Below the pieces are notes generated by a model, which saw only the letters and a list, made by a program, of their open reading frames with translations, was not told where the DNA came from and did no database searches. A program made the translations under genes and the position numbers. Positions 19,297-28,966 of a stretch of DNA of 42,500 nt are shown one piece after another (within the stretch, counting starts at the first letter, position 1; each line of letters starts with the position of its first letter). The DNA comes from Prorocentrum cordatum (Eukaryota; Sar; Dinophyceae; Prorocentrales; Prorocentraceae): assembly GCA_963575745.1 (NCBI GenBank), contig CAUYUJ010015949.1:202501-245000 (forward strand), in the 5' to 3' direction.

Positions 19297-20483
19297 GTTG
19301 AGGGGAGGAACAACCGGCGCTGCTTCTTGGCTAGCTCAGCTCTGCTGTAAGCTTTGGGCCAAATTCCACGCGAAATCCGATCAAGATAATCGGACCGATT
19401 ATCTTCAACACGCCCAACACACGGCTTTGCTAGTTCCTTAAGCTGCTGAGTTGCATAGAACCCGCACGCTGAACAGAACCAGACTCCCAATCCCGCGTGA
19501 TGCCTCAAATTATGTGTCGGATCGGGAAAACCCCCTGCGATGTGCACCCGCCGCCCAGGGGGGGGATCGAACAAAATCCCGTCCACACAAATTAAGTCAA
19601 AACAAAAGGAGGTTAGCCAGTCCTTACGCTTCGCTTTGATGGCTGTGCCCTTACATCTGCTACACTTGGCGGCACTAGACCCACACAAGGCATGCTGAGA
19701 CGAGAACATTGCGCAGACAGAGGGGGCAGGAGGCCTAGGTTGGACACGGCGGGCAGCTTTCCTACCGAGGCTCTTCTCATGCTCTTGCTCAACTGCTAAC
19801 GTCTCAATAGTGCTCTGGAGAATCCTCATTCTAACCATAAACGCTTTATGCTCAGTGGCCTGGACACGGGCACGACTCATTTCAGGCACTCTTGCGCCGT
19901 CACATCCGCGCGCGGCGAAGGCGTCAGCCAAAGCGTTGCCCTCCACCAGCAGGCGAGGCGCCTTGCCTCGCAGCACGTCAGCGGCCTCGAGGTGCGAGTG
20001 GACGAAGAGCATCGTGCACTGGAGTCCTGGATGCTGGTCGAGATGAGCTCCGATCTGCCACCACAAATCGTTGTCTGGTCCCTCAGGGCTACGATACCGA
20101 TGATTGTACCATCCGATGCTAACACTTTCGTTGTCGGTCGTGTAGATGAGATGCCCACGGCTGCCCCTCAGGGCCAAGTAGAAAGCAAGAAACTCTCCTC
20201 TTGGTACCGTCTGCCGAGGGCCTGGCAGGCCTCCCCACACACCAAGGAACAACTCCATGTCGTCGGCGATGTCGTGCAGGCAGGCCAGTCCGCATCCCAC
20301 ACGCCGAAGCCGCGGGTCACGACTCTCGCGCCCCCCGCTGGCGTCGCCGAAGATGTAGAGCGGCTTCTCGCGCGTGCCCTCGCCGAAGCACCCCTCGACG
20401 AAGTCAACGCCAGTGGTACTCCAACTCTCATGCTCCTGCGGAGCCTCCACGGACAGCCACGCTGCTGGGATGAGGCCTCTGGT
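19297..20483 (-). pseudogene. LINE RNase H domain, separated from RT by TGA
   Basis: The frame continues from the reverse transcriptase after TGA 20484-20486 without a shift. It carries the RNase H set: first Asp in YIFGDASGG, Glu in TVPRGEFLAFYLAL, second Asp in IYTTDNESVS, a His in FVHSHLE, and the last Asp in VEGNALADAFAARG. A Cys-rich tail follows (CSRCKG, FCSACGFYATQQLKELAKPC). RNase H removes the RNA strand during reverse transcription. The C-terminus runs into the TIR element at 19296. All catalytic positions are kept, so the nonsense change may be recent or may be suppressed. Confidence 0.82.
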
Positions 20484-23291
20484 TCAGAAGCAGGCGTCAG
20501 CCTCCCCTTGAGTGTAGGCTTCTCCAACATACTTTTCCGTGATCTGATATATGTCATGCTTGCATCGGCCTTCGCAGGCCCACGCACGATGAAAGGCCGT
20601 CTCACGATGACCACGGCACCGAAGGCAATCCTGGGACATCTCCTGCTTGGCCCGCTCCCGCCGCCGTGTGCGAGGCCACGTGGCCCCGACGGCGATCGCA
20701 AGCATAAGGCCTGCAAGTCGTCGACCACCAGGAACGCCCTCAAGGTGCCGTAGCAGACGACGGTACGACTGATCGCAGGCCCCACCTTCAAGTCCTGCTT
20801 TGTCATGGTGTGGAGCTGCACGTGTCCACAACCCATTCTGCACAGTACGCTCATACTCGTCGAAAAAGGCGTCGGGTACGTCTAAGTGCTCAATGCCCGT
20901 GAGATTGTCAACCGAAAACTGCCATGTGTGCTCTTGACCGTCATCCGCTGTCGGCGTGGCCCAGCTTGTCGGTGAATATGGTCGCCACCTCGCTTGCAGA
21001 AGGTAGCAGATCACTGCACCCTGAGGGCCGCGGATGTGCCGTGTCCTCTGACTCGGCGGCATAGCTCTCATCTCTTGAACCAGCCCAGGCCACGTGAGCA
21101 CGATGCTGTCATGGATATTTGGCTGGCGCACCCAGCAGGTAAGCCAGAGACGAAGACACTCGCGAGGAAGTTTGCACGCTGGGTCCCTGCCAACTGCTTT
21201 CACATCAATCAGCGTCGTGAGACATCGACCTGGCATCTTGGGTCCAATAGCGTTGCCGAGTTTCCTGCGTAGTTGTGTCATGACGTCTCCGGATGCGCCG
21301 TGGAGCTGGTGCCCGTAGGCCCCAGCCGCTTGGGCTCCCTGCTGCTCCAACCTTGACGTAAGACCATGCCGGCGAGTGGCTCTGGCATATTTGATAACTC
21401 GCTTGTGCATGGCTTTGTGCTTAGCTTGCCTAGCTGTCCGACTGGCACGTGCGTGACGAGACCCGCCGCCGAGGCCGGCCCCCAGATATGGCGCCTGCTG
21501 CGCAGCTTTGACCGCAAATCCATGGGCGCGAACTCTCCTCACAATGGCTTTGGTGTCGTTCAGCTTCGTGCACACAACAACACTCTTCGGCGAGATGGAC
21601 AAGCCCGCGCGCTGCATCGACCTGCATGTGTCCACTAGGCACCGTGCGAGCTTGTTGCGCATCGTCTCGCTGGTACCCTTAATCGACTGGCTGAGGTCAT
21701 CAATCCACAGCCGCTGAGACATACCCACGTGCACCGTCGTGAGCCGATGGTTGATGTGGTACGTCGCGCACTCGGCGAATCGTGTGCCTCCGCGGAGGCC
21801 GTGGACAATAGAACGCAGGGGAGCGAAAGGCTCCGAGTACGTGCCTGACTGGCGCAAACACCGCGCCGCCATGCACTGCATCAACTCCAGACCTAATACC
21901 TCGGCTGGGAAGTCGAGCCGCATCGCAGCCCTGCCTACCACCAGCCATCCGATCGCGTCGTAGAACTGGCCTGTGTCCAGCAGACCGTTCCCGTGACTGA
22001 TCATGGGCCTCGCCGCAACTTCTTCGTCGATCGCTCTCAAGAAAACTTCACGAATCGCCCCATTTCCTTTGATCGCTGCATCCCAGTGAGCTTCACACTC
22101 AGTGGTCCACTGCTTCACGTATGACTCCCGTGCTTGCGACCACACACGCGAGAGGTGTGGAAGCATCCCGATGATTCTGTCACCTGATACTTTCTTTGGT
22201 AGAAGAGTCCCAATGGTAAGTAACATCTGGTGTGGCCATGTCTGAGTGGCCTCGCATACACTGAGCAAAGCCGACAACCCCTGCAAAGCCTCATCGGGTA
22301 GCCGAAGGAGATCATGCGAACTCAAGCGGTCCACCCGCATGGCTGCCGTTGTCTTGATGTGTTTCAAGGCTTCACGAAGGTCCTGCACGGTCAGCCGTGG
22401 CAACGACTCATATTGAACTCTCGTGCGGATGTCACAAAAGAGTTCCTTTTTTGCTGCGGGCTCGATGCTGGGCCCGTCGCCCGTACGACACGCGGGGGCC
22501 CACACCTTCTCCCATTCACGACTCTTGTGGTCAAGAACGTCTCTCGGAGGCAGTAGGGCCTGACCGTCGACGATGACATCCTTAACCTCGGGCATGGGAT
22601 CCTTCGACTTCTTGTGGGGGATCCCAATGGCTGGCGCCGTCTCTGCCCACTCCCGAAACTCTGCCATCGCCTGACCGAGCGCCCGCCTCTGACTTCGATT
22701 CGCCAACTTCTCGATCGCCTGAGAGCTAGCATCCAGAACAGCCAGTTCGCTGTCACTAAGATGTGCCAGCAAGTGGGTCCAGTACTCCCAAGGATAATGA
22801 TCGGTCGGGCGGACAAGCTGAAATGCTCGGTCAGGGAGATCATCCAACAACCGTCGACCTGCTTCGTACAAAATATTCAATTGCCTGACACCTCCTGTCC
22901 TCCGAAGATGTCGTGTAATACTACTGATCGCTGTGCTCGCCCGTGTCCACCAACTGCAGACACGATCACGTAGCGGTGCGACTCTACTCGGTGTAGCCTG
23001 CTGGGCACAAGCTACTTGGAACTGAGGTGCCGACCCACGTGACACTCCAGAGAAGACCTGCTTATGGTGCGAGTGAATGGATGCCTCGACCGTGCGAATC
23101 CAGCTGGCGCACAAGCCGCTCAACACAGCCGAATCGTTTGAGCCGAGGTGGTAGGCTATGGTCCTAGCAATCGCAGGAGCGGGGGGGCAGGCAGGCAGGG
23201 GTGAATCCGATGCTCTGTCTTTGCTCATGCCAAGTACTGCTAGGGATGTGAAATTCTTCACGCTTCGCGTATCCCCACCAGCCCATCTCAA
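20484..23291 (-). CDS. LINE reverse transcriptase (ORF2, 3' part)
   Basis: About 935 codons. RT motifs in order: a LLTIGTLLPKKVSGDRIIGM region (motifs 1-2), motif A at about residues 433-445 (LLDTGQFYDAI, catalytic Asp), motif B at about 496 (VHGLRGGTRFAECAT), motif C at about 526 (LWIDDL, the YxDD box with Trp-Ile), then SPKSVVV. Near the C-terminus (about 885-905) a CLRC..H....HRAWAC zinc motif is typical of LINE ORF2. It synthesises cDNA at the nicked target. The listed start is a TTG codon and the frame is also open a little upstream, so the true N-terminus is the endonuclease part, now separated by repeats. It ends at TGA 20484-20486 right after EADACF. Confidence 0.88.
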   Translation of the reverse strand: MRWAGGDTRSVKNFTSLAVLGMSKDRASDSPLPACPPAPAIARTIAYHLGSNDSAVLSGLCASWIRTVEASIHSHHKQVFSGVSRGSAPQFQVACAQQATPSRVAPLRDRVCSWWTRASTAISSITRHLRRTGGVRQLNILYEAGRRLLDDLPDRAFQLVRPTDHYPWEYWTHLLAHLSDSELAVLDASSQAIEKLANRSQRRALGQAMAEFREWAETAPAIGIPHKKSKDPMPEVKDVIVDGQALLPPRDVLDHKSREWEKVWAPACRTGDGPSIEPAAKKELFCDIRTRVQYESLPRLTVQDLREALKHIKTTAAMRVDRLSSHDLLRLPDEALQGLSALLSVCEATQTWPHQMLLTIGTLLPKKVSGDRIIGMLPHLSRVWSQARESYVKQWTTECEAHWDAAIKGNGAIREVFLRAIDEEVAARPMISHGNGLLDTGQFYDAIGWLVVGRAAMRLDFPAEVLGLELMQCMAARCLRQSGTYSEPFAPLRSIVHGLRGGTRFAECATYHINHRLTTVHVGMSQRLWIDDLSQSIKGTSETMRNKLARCLVDTCRSMQRAGLSISPKSVVVCTKLNDTKAIVRRVRAHGFAVKAAQQAPYLGAGLGGGSRHARASRTARQAKHKAMHKRVIKYARATRRHGLTSRLEQQGAQAAGAYGHQLHGASGDVMTQLRRKLGNAIGPKMPGRCLTTLIDVKAVGRDPACKLPRECLRLWLTCWVRQPNIHDSIVLTWPGLVQEMRAMPPSQRTRHIRGPQGAVICYLLQARWRPYSPTSWATPTADDGQEHTWQFSVDNLTGIEHLDVPDAFFDEYERTVQNGLWTRAAPHHDKAGLEGGACDQSYRRLLRHLEGVPGGRRLAGLMLAIAVGATWPRTRRRERAKQEMSQDCLRCRGHRETAFHRAWACEGRCKHDIYQITEKYVGEAYTQGEADACF

Positions 23292-24225
23292 AACAGCAAC
23301 TCTTGCGAAACATGAGGCCTCGTGGTGCCTCCTGGGGACCTCTTGTGGGCCATCTGGGGAACTCTAGGGGCCATCTGGTGGACCTCTGGGGGCCATCGTG
23401 GGGGGCTTGTATGAGCGCTGCCCGTCATCCCGGTGTGACTCGTTCGGGCTCCTCGTGGTGTGAGTCGTTCGAGGCCCGCGTCGTGGTGTGAGTCGTTCGG
23501 GCTCCTCATGGTGTGAGTCGTTCGGGCGGCTCGTCCTGGTGCGAGTCGTTCGGGCCACTCCATGTGGTGTGAGTCGTTCGGGCTCTTCGTGGTGTGAGTC
23601 GTTCGGGCCCCTCGTCCTGGTGTGAGTCGTTCGGGCTCCTCGTGGGGCCTCTTGGGGGCCTCTTGGGCCTCTTGGGGCCTCTTGGGGGCCTCTTGGGGGC
23701 CTCTTGGGGGCCTCTTGGGGGCCTCTTGGGGCCTCTTGGGGCCTCTCGGGGGCCTCTTGGAGGCCTCTTGGGGGCTTCTTTGGGGCCTCTTGGGGGCCTC
23801 TTGGGGGCCTCTTGGGGGCCTCCTGGGGGCCTCTTGGGGCCATCTTGGGGCCTCTGGCGATCTCTTCAGAAGCGCAAATGAGCGCTGACCCCTGAGAAGG
23901 ACAAAATGAGCCCACCACCTTCGTAAAATCAATGATTTTGCTAAGAAGGGCGAGGAACGCGGCCCCCTCAGAAGGCCCAAATGGGGCCAACACCGTAGCA
24001 AAATCAATGATTTTGGCTTCAAAGAAGAGCAGAGGGGCCAAACTCGGCCCCCCCGTCGGGGCCAGAATCCTCGCGAGGGTCGTCGTTTTTTGGCCCTCCC
24101 AGGGGTCGAAAAAGACTCCCCTGACGACCTGCGGCCCGCCCTCTCCAGGCCCAGGGGCAGGGGGTGGGGGGAGGGGTAAACCCCTCCCCGAAGGGGAAGA
24201 AGGGGGGTAGAGGACAGAGCGGGCT
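23292..24225. repeat. Repeat block inside the LINE
   Basis: Three parts. At about 23425-23640, some seven to eight copies of a unit of about 30 bp (TGTGAGTCGTTCGGGCTCCT). At about 23640-23870, tandem CCTCTTGGGGGC 12-mers. At 23890-24070, two copies of AAAATCAATGATTTTG about 73 bases apart (23926 and 23999), each a small palindrome. The repeats separate endonuclease from RT, and the two domains are now in different frames. The endonuclease frame stays open through the whole block (Pro/Arg/Gln-rich and Ser-His-Thr-rich translation), because the 12-bp unit is a multiple of three. Confidence 0.75.
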
Positions 24226-25569
24226 CTCTAAACCACTCACGCCCAAAGGGCTGGCGGGATTCGGGCTGCCACTTTAGCGTGTCGGACTGCTCCTCGGAAG
24301 ATGACCCCTGGGCGGCTGGGTTGGGGAAATCCGACGGCTCACGCGGGACTGAATTGACATCCTCTGACTGTCCGGCTGTGAAAGTAGCCTCGGGGCACGA
24401 GAGAGGCGGGGCGGCCGCGGGTCTGAAAACGGTCTCGCCCGCCCAGGGGTCGTCCTCCGACCAGCCCTCCCGCTCGTCGCCTGAGCAAACGGGTTCACCA
24501 CCGTCCTCGCAGTGGGTGCCCACGTAGCTGTGGGCCGAGGGTTGGGGAGGCAGGGGGGGAACGAGACCAAGACCCGAGCCGCGATTATCTTCCGCCCCGC
24601 CGTCGAGACCCAGCCCCGAGGAAAACCAATCTTTAAAACGCGCATCGCGTTTCTGCTTCGCCTCCAACCTTGAAAACGCCCTCTTGGTCTTGGCCAAACT
24701 GGATATGGATCCAGGCGTTGCCTGACAGAGGGGCTTGCAGACCTGAGGAAGGCGAGCAGGGAGATCAAGGGACCTAGTATACAACTGGGCGCCTTGGGAC
24801 ACTAACTCTATACTGAGACCGATATGTGGTTTCCATGGCACGGCGACGACGGGCAGAACGTGGCGAACATATGCACGTGCCGCGTGACTCACTATCAGAT
24901 AATCCAAATGACTGGGTGCTTTCCCAGCTGCTGGCGTGCAAGTGAACTGTGCATCGGAGCGTACAATCTGGCCTCCAACACGCTCCAACCATCCTGACCG
25001 AACTACGCTCTCTGGTTGCAGGTTCCAGTCTGCAGCTAGGATCCATGGAATCTGTAAAGACCGCAGCAGACAACCTAGCTTCTTGAGTCGGCCAACGTTG
25101 GCATCACGAAATCCTATGCCTGAGTGCCCGTAGAAGCAAAAGATGGCCAGAGAAAAACCTCTCATGTCAGCGACGACGCACGGCACGAACCCATCGAACA
25201 TGTTGCCACGCTCAGCGCGTAGCCCACTTGCAGCACGTGCTTCAGCCAGTAATTGAACAGGTCGATGATTGCGAGTGAGTAGCCACTCGCCCCCTTCATT
25301 GCTGTGACTGTCCATCTGCTCGTCGGGCTTGATCCACTTGGACTTCGGCCTGGCGGGGTTCGCGAACAGCTTCAACGATGCCTGACGAGCACGGGCAGAC
25401 CACTTGCTCACATCTTGCTTCCCAATGTGTGTCTCGCGCGCGGCTAGGAGATCATGACTGGGCGACATTGCCTCGATGAAGTTCCAGGCCTTGTCGCCCA
25501 TGCATGTGACGTTCGAGAAAAAAAGAAAACCATCATTGTAGTGGTAGTTGTTCCAGTAGAACCACTGGC
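24226..25569 (-). CDS. LINE endonuclease domain (ORF2, 5' part)
   Basis: In frame from a TGA near 25570: QWFYWNNYHYNDGFLFFSNV, then MGDKAWNFIEAM (first ATG at 25501). Endonuclease/exonuclease/phosphatase fold motifs: Glu in LLAARETHIG, FCFYGHSG, the Asn-bearing ILAADWNLQPES (about 25020-25040), the SHLDYLIVSH strand (about 24890), and the final His in WKPHIGL. These residues nick target DNA to prime reverse transcription. A Glu/Ser/Pro-rich linker follows and continues into the repeat block. The protein-like sequence begins upstream of the ATG, so ORF2 may have been translated from a non-ATG start or by frameshift from ORF1. Confidence 0.82.
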
Positions 25570-25620
25570 TCCCTCATGCTGCTGAGTCGCCGCGACAGCT
25601 TCGGTTCTTGCAGATCCTAG

Positions 25621-26697
25621 TCAAGAACCAGGCGTGCCTCCTGGCTTGGCCGCGGCCTTCGGCACGGCTGCGTTGCCCTTGCCAGGCGCCTTGGCCGCCG
25701 ACACCGACTTGAACCGCTCCTGCGACAGCCTGTCGGCCCCGGCCTTGAGCTCGCTCTCCGAGATCTGTGCCGTGGGCTGTGCTGTCTCCGTCGGCGCAGG
25801 TGCTCGTGACGAGCTGCCACTAGAGGCTCCGCCGCCAGTGCCTTCACCTGGGACTTCAGCTGTGGCGCCCTCGGTGGTCTTGCGCTTCTTCTGCATCCTG
25901 CCAAGGACCTCCTGCTCGGCCTTGGCAACCTTCTCAAGGAACTGCTTGAGCTCCGCGCCCTTGGACTCGAAGCTCTGCTTCCACGTCTCCAGCTCTGACT
26001 TGAGCTGACGCAGCGCCTGTTTGTCGCTCTCCTCGCACTCCCAGTCCTCGAACTTGTCAAAGACCTCGGTTCTCATCTGAATGCTGATGGTCGGCATCGA
26101 GCCGTGAGCGCAGGACGCTGGCCCCTCCGAGCCGCGGATGCCCTCCGCCTTGGCCAGGGCTGCGGCGGCGTCCTTCTTGGCCCGCTCTGCGAGGACCAGC
26201 TCCTGGGCCGCGCTCTGCTCCTTGGCCTCGGCGGCCTGGCGCTGGGAGCGGAGTCTCAGCACCTGCGCCACCAGCTGCTCGTGCCGATGGCTGGCCGCCC
26301 GCCACGCCCCGTCAGCCCGCTTGACCGACTCGGCCGCCGTCTCACGAGACGCGGCGGGGAGCGTGGCGAGGCGGCTCCGCTGGGCGGCGAGCGCCGTCCT
26401 CATCTCCTCGTCCTGCGCCGTGCGCAGGGCCTTCTCCAACAACTCGTCCAGCTGCGTGATCGCCAGGTCCTTGCTCTTGCGCCCCTTGTCGCGCGAGCGG
26501 TTGCTACCTACGCTGCTGTTCTCCCAGTCGGACTCGTCCTCGAAGTGCACATGACGAGGGCCGCGGGGTTTGAACAGCTTCTTGACCTGGTGATTGCATC
26601 CTGGGCACATCATGCCGTTGGAACGAAGCTTGTCATTGTACTCGCACTTCTGGCAGTTGCCGCAGCGTGTCCATGCCTTGGCACGTTGCGGAGACAT
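25621..26697 (-). CDS. LINE ORF1: Cys motif and coiled coil
   Basis: Start taken at ATG 26697 (MSPQRAKAWTRCGNCQKC); the frame is open 11 codons further. A CxxCxxC...CPGC zinc-binding cluster lies at residues about 12-34, a basic stretch (KKLFKPRGPRHVHFEDE) follows, then long Ala/Glu/Gln/Lys-rich heptad-like segments, and a Pro/Ala/Gly-rich tail ending in PGGTPGS. LINE ORF1 proteins bind the element's RNA, and Cys motifs with coiled coils are common in them. It is intact (about 358 codons). It is in a different frame from the endonuclease, with about 50 bases between them. The sequence itself matches no ORF1 subfamily I can name. Confidence 0.72.
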   Translation of the reverse strand: MSPQRAKAWTRCGNCQKCEYNDKLRSNGMMCPGCNHQVKKLFKPRGPRHVHFEDESDWENSSVGSNRSRDKGRKSKDLAITQLDELLEKALRTAQDEEMRTALAAQRSRLATLPAASRETAAESVKRADGAWRAASHRHEQLVAQVLRLRSQRQAAEAKEQSAAQELVLAERAKKDAAAALAKAEGIRGSEGPASCAHGSMPTISIQMRTEVFDKFEDWECEESDKQALRQLKSELETWKQSFESKGAELKQFLEKVAKAEQEVLGRMQKKRKTTEGATAEVPGEGTGGGASSGSSSRAPAPTETAQPTAQISESELKAGADRLSQERFKSVSAAKAPGKGNAAVPKAAAKPGGTPGS

Positions 26698-26750
26698 CCC
26701 TGCTTTCGCGAACACTTGCAAAGGTGTCAAAGATGCAAGTGGTCACACTC

Positions 26751-26969
26751 AAGCACCACTCTGAGGTACAGGGAAGGACTCGGGCGGAAGTGAGTGTGCA
26801 GCAGGCCCCCAGGCCTCAGACCCACTTGCTCGAGCCCAAGCGGCTTGAGGCAGGGAGGAGGAGGAGGAGGAGGAGGAGGAGGAGATCGATGGCCGTCCCC
26901 GCTCCGCGCCCTCGCCCACGCCCGCCTCCGCGCCCCCCCCCCCTGCCCGGCCCTCGCGGCCTGCCCCAG
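26751..26969. other. Intron 5, right end
   Basis: Contains (GAG)n at 26849-26884 and C-rich sequence leading to the GCCCCAG acceptor of e6. Confidence 0.5.
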
Positions 26970-27020
26970 GAGCTGCTGCGCACCGCGCTGTCGGAGCTGA
27001 TGCTCGGGCTGCTGAGCCGG
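26970..27020 (+). CDS. Helicase exon e6: LPEILRTPLEEL segment
   Basis: Encodes ELLRTALSELMLGLLSR. In the DHX29/DHX36 family this follows motif VI after about 15 residues and leads into the winged-helix domain. It joins e5 as LPELLRTALSEL. The 3' edge is unsure. CCGGGG is repeated at 27017-27022 and 31332-31337, and joining there gives LLSRGGMPPAIF with family-like spacing but no AG acceptor. A cut after CTGCTGA (27015) gives a GC-AG intron and LLSMPPAIF. Both keep frame. Confidence 0.85.
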
Positions 27021-27104
27021 GGCGCCCTGAGGGCGACAAGCAGAGGGAGGAGGGAGGGAGGGCGAAGGAGGGAGGGAGGGGGAAGAAGGGGACGAGGGTA
27101 GAGG
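27021..27104. other. Intron 6 start, GGGAGGGA-rich
   Basis: Purine-rich GGAGGGAGGG repeats precede the (GAT)n block. No exon. Confidence 0.5.
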
Positions 27105-27116
27105 AGGGGATGCCGG

Positions 27117-27151
<35 letters not shown>

Positions 27152-28254
27152 CTGATGCTGATGCTGATGCTGATGCTGATGATGATGATGATGATGATGC
27201 TGATGTTGCTGATGTTGCTGATGTTGCTGATGCTGATGCTGCTGCTGCTGATGCTGCTGTGAATGATGATGATGATGATGCTGGTGCTGATGATGATGAG
27301 GATGATGATCATGACGATGATGCTGATGCTGATGTTGATGCTGATGCTGATGCTGATGCTGATGTGGATGAGGTGATGCTGATGATGAGCTTGGTGATGC
27401 TGATTATGATGCTGATGCTGCTGCTGATGATGATGCTGATTTGGATGATGATGGTGATGATGATGATGGTGGTGGTGGTGATGATGATGATGCTGCCGCT
27501 GATGCTGATGCTGATGATGTGGATGATGTTGCTGATGGTGATGATGCTGATGATGCTGCTTATGATGATGCTGATGATGGTGATGCTGATGAGGATGGTG
27601 TTTGTGATGATGGTGATGGTGATTGTGATGATGTGTGTGATTCTGATGCTGATGTTGATGATGAGGAGGATGATGATGATGATGCTCATTGTGGTGATGA
27701 TGACGCTAGTGATGATGACCATGATGATGGTGATGCTGATGCTGATGATGACGATGGCGATGGCGATTGCGATGACGATTATGATGCCGATGCTGCTCAT
27801 GATGATGATGCTTGTGATGATTGTGATGATGATTGTGATGATGGTGATGGTGGTGATGCTGATGATGATGATGACCATGTTTAACGATGGCGATGACGAT
27901 CAGATGGATATGGTGATGATGAGGAGGAGGAGGATGAAGGGTCGAGGAGGAGAAGGAGGATGAGGAGCAGGAGGCTGGTTGCGTTGATGATTACGCTGAT
28001 GATGTTTGGTTGATGGTTGTGATGACGTCGCGACGACGACGGCGATGACGACGATGACGACGACGACGATGATGATGATGATGATGATGATGTTGATGAT
28101 GATGATGATGAATCTGGCTGTGGTGGTGGTGATGATGACGTGATGATGATGATCATGATGATGATCATGATGATGCTGATGCTGATGCTGATGCTGATGC
28201 TACTGCTGCTGATGATGATGCTGATCATGATGCTGCTGATGATGATGATGATGC

Positions 28255-28295
<41 letters not shown>

Positions 28296-28300
28296 CTGCT

Positions 28301-28331
<31 letters not shown>

Positions 28332-28338
28332 ATGATGA
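27105..28338. repeat. (GAT)n-type microsatellite block, about 1.2 kb
   Basis: Almost entirely GAT/TGC/GGT trinucleotides (TGATGATGATG with TGATGCTGATGC and TGGTGGTGG interruptions), briefly broken at about 27930-28030 by GAGGAGGAGAAGG and unrelated sequence. It yields a Met/Leu-rich ORF and a Met-Asp-rich ORF on + and Ile/Ser/His-rich ORFs on minus. These are repeat translations. It lies in helicase intron 6. Confidence 0.92.
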
Positions 28339-28769
28339 GAGATGGAAAGGGGCAGGAGATGCCATGATCTCTTGGCTTCTTTTTTTGGGGGGGGTAATTT
28401 TGCACTGAGCCGTTTCGCCGAGTATCGGGCCCCTTGGGTTCTCGCGGGTCGATTTTTGTCGAGGGATGTTGCAGCAAAGGCAGGGTCGAGGGCTCCGGCC
28501 ATGTTTTTCGCGGTCCTGCTTTCCACGACGTCGGATCTCAGGGGGGAGGATCGAGATTCGAGGTCATATGCTTTTGGGCGTTTTCTGCACCTCTGGAAAG
28601 ATATTCGTGACGCCGCGGCTGGATTCCCGTCGTAAATTCTGTCAGAACGTACCCGTGGACAGCTTTGTGATCAATTTTTCGACAGGTAGGGGTGGAGGGA
28701 GGGAGGGGGAGAATTGAAACAGTCGACTGTGCCGTGTGCTTTTACTGTTCAATCTCTGTCTCTTTGGAT
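28339..28769 (+). repeat. Intron 6, with a diverged copy of the TCAGAACGCACCCCGGG repeat (28605-28660)
   Basis: CGGCTGGATTCCCGTCGTAAAT followed by CTGTCAGAACGTACCCGTGG aligns with the 38780-38825 copy with scattered changes. Nothing else is recognised. Confidence 0.5.
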
Positions 28770-28966
28770 CGGCGGCGAGCAAAGGGGGAACGTTAGAAGG
28801 GACGGGCCTTCTCGGGAAGTCTCAGAATTCCCCCAGCCTTCTCAAGTTTTCTAAGCTTTCCCCGAAGACACAGACATTTTCTCAGAAGGCGCGAGGGCTT
28901 CTGAGAAGTCCCGCCGCCTTCTGTGAAGGCCTTCTCCTTCCCATTTCCCCCCCTCTCTCGCCGCCA
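28770..28966 (-). mobile_element. AGAAGG palindromic element, full copy 2 (inverted)
   Basis: On the minus strand it follows 18722-18912 closely: GGAAGGAGAAGGCCTTCACA, GAAGGCGGCGGGACTTCTCA, GTCTTCGGGGAAAGCTTAGA. The outer ends CGGCGGCGAG and CTCGCCGCC are inverted repeats, which defines the element limits better than in copy 1. Confidence 0.82.

Larger units (their letters stand above)
19297..26750 (-). mobile_element. Non-LTR retrotransposon (LINE), near complete, antisense in helicase intron 5
   Basis: On the minus strand, in order: ORF1 (26697-25621), an apurinic-type endonuclease (about 25569-24230), a block of simple repeats (24225-23292), reverse transcriptase with a C-terminal zinc knuckle (23291-20484), and RNase H (20483-19297). 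This is the classic LINE layout and no LTRs flank it. It is broken by an in-frame TGA between RT and RNase H and by the frame change across the repeat block, so this copy is probably not autonomous. Its 3' end abuts the 237-bp TIR element. No poly-A tail or target duplication was found; the two copies of helicase exon e6 lie on either side. Confidence 0.88.

Noticed and set aside
23288-25501. A single 737-residue protein from the endonuclease to the RT edge
   Set aside because: The last third is repeat translation; only the part down to about 24230 looks like a LINE protein.
27259-28477. Met/Asp-rich and Ile/Ser/His-rich ORFs
   Set aside because: They translate the GAT microsatellite on the two strands.
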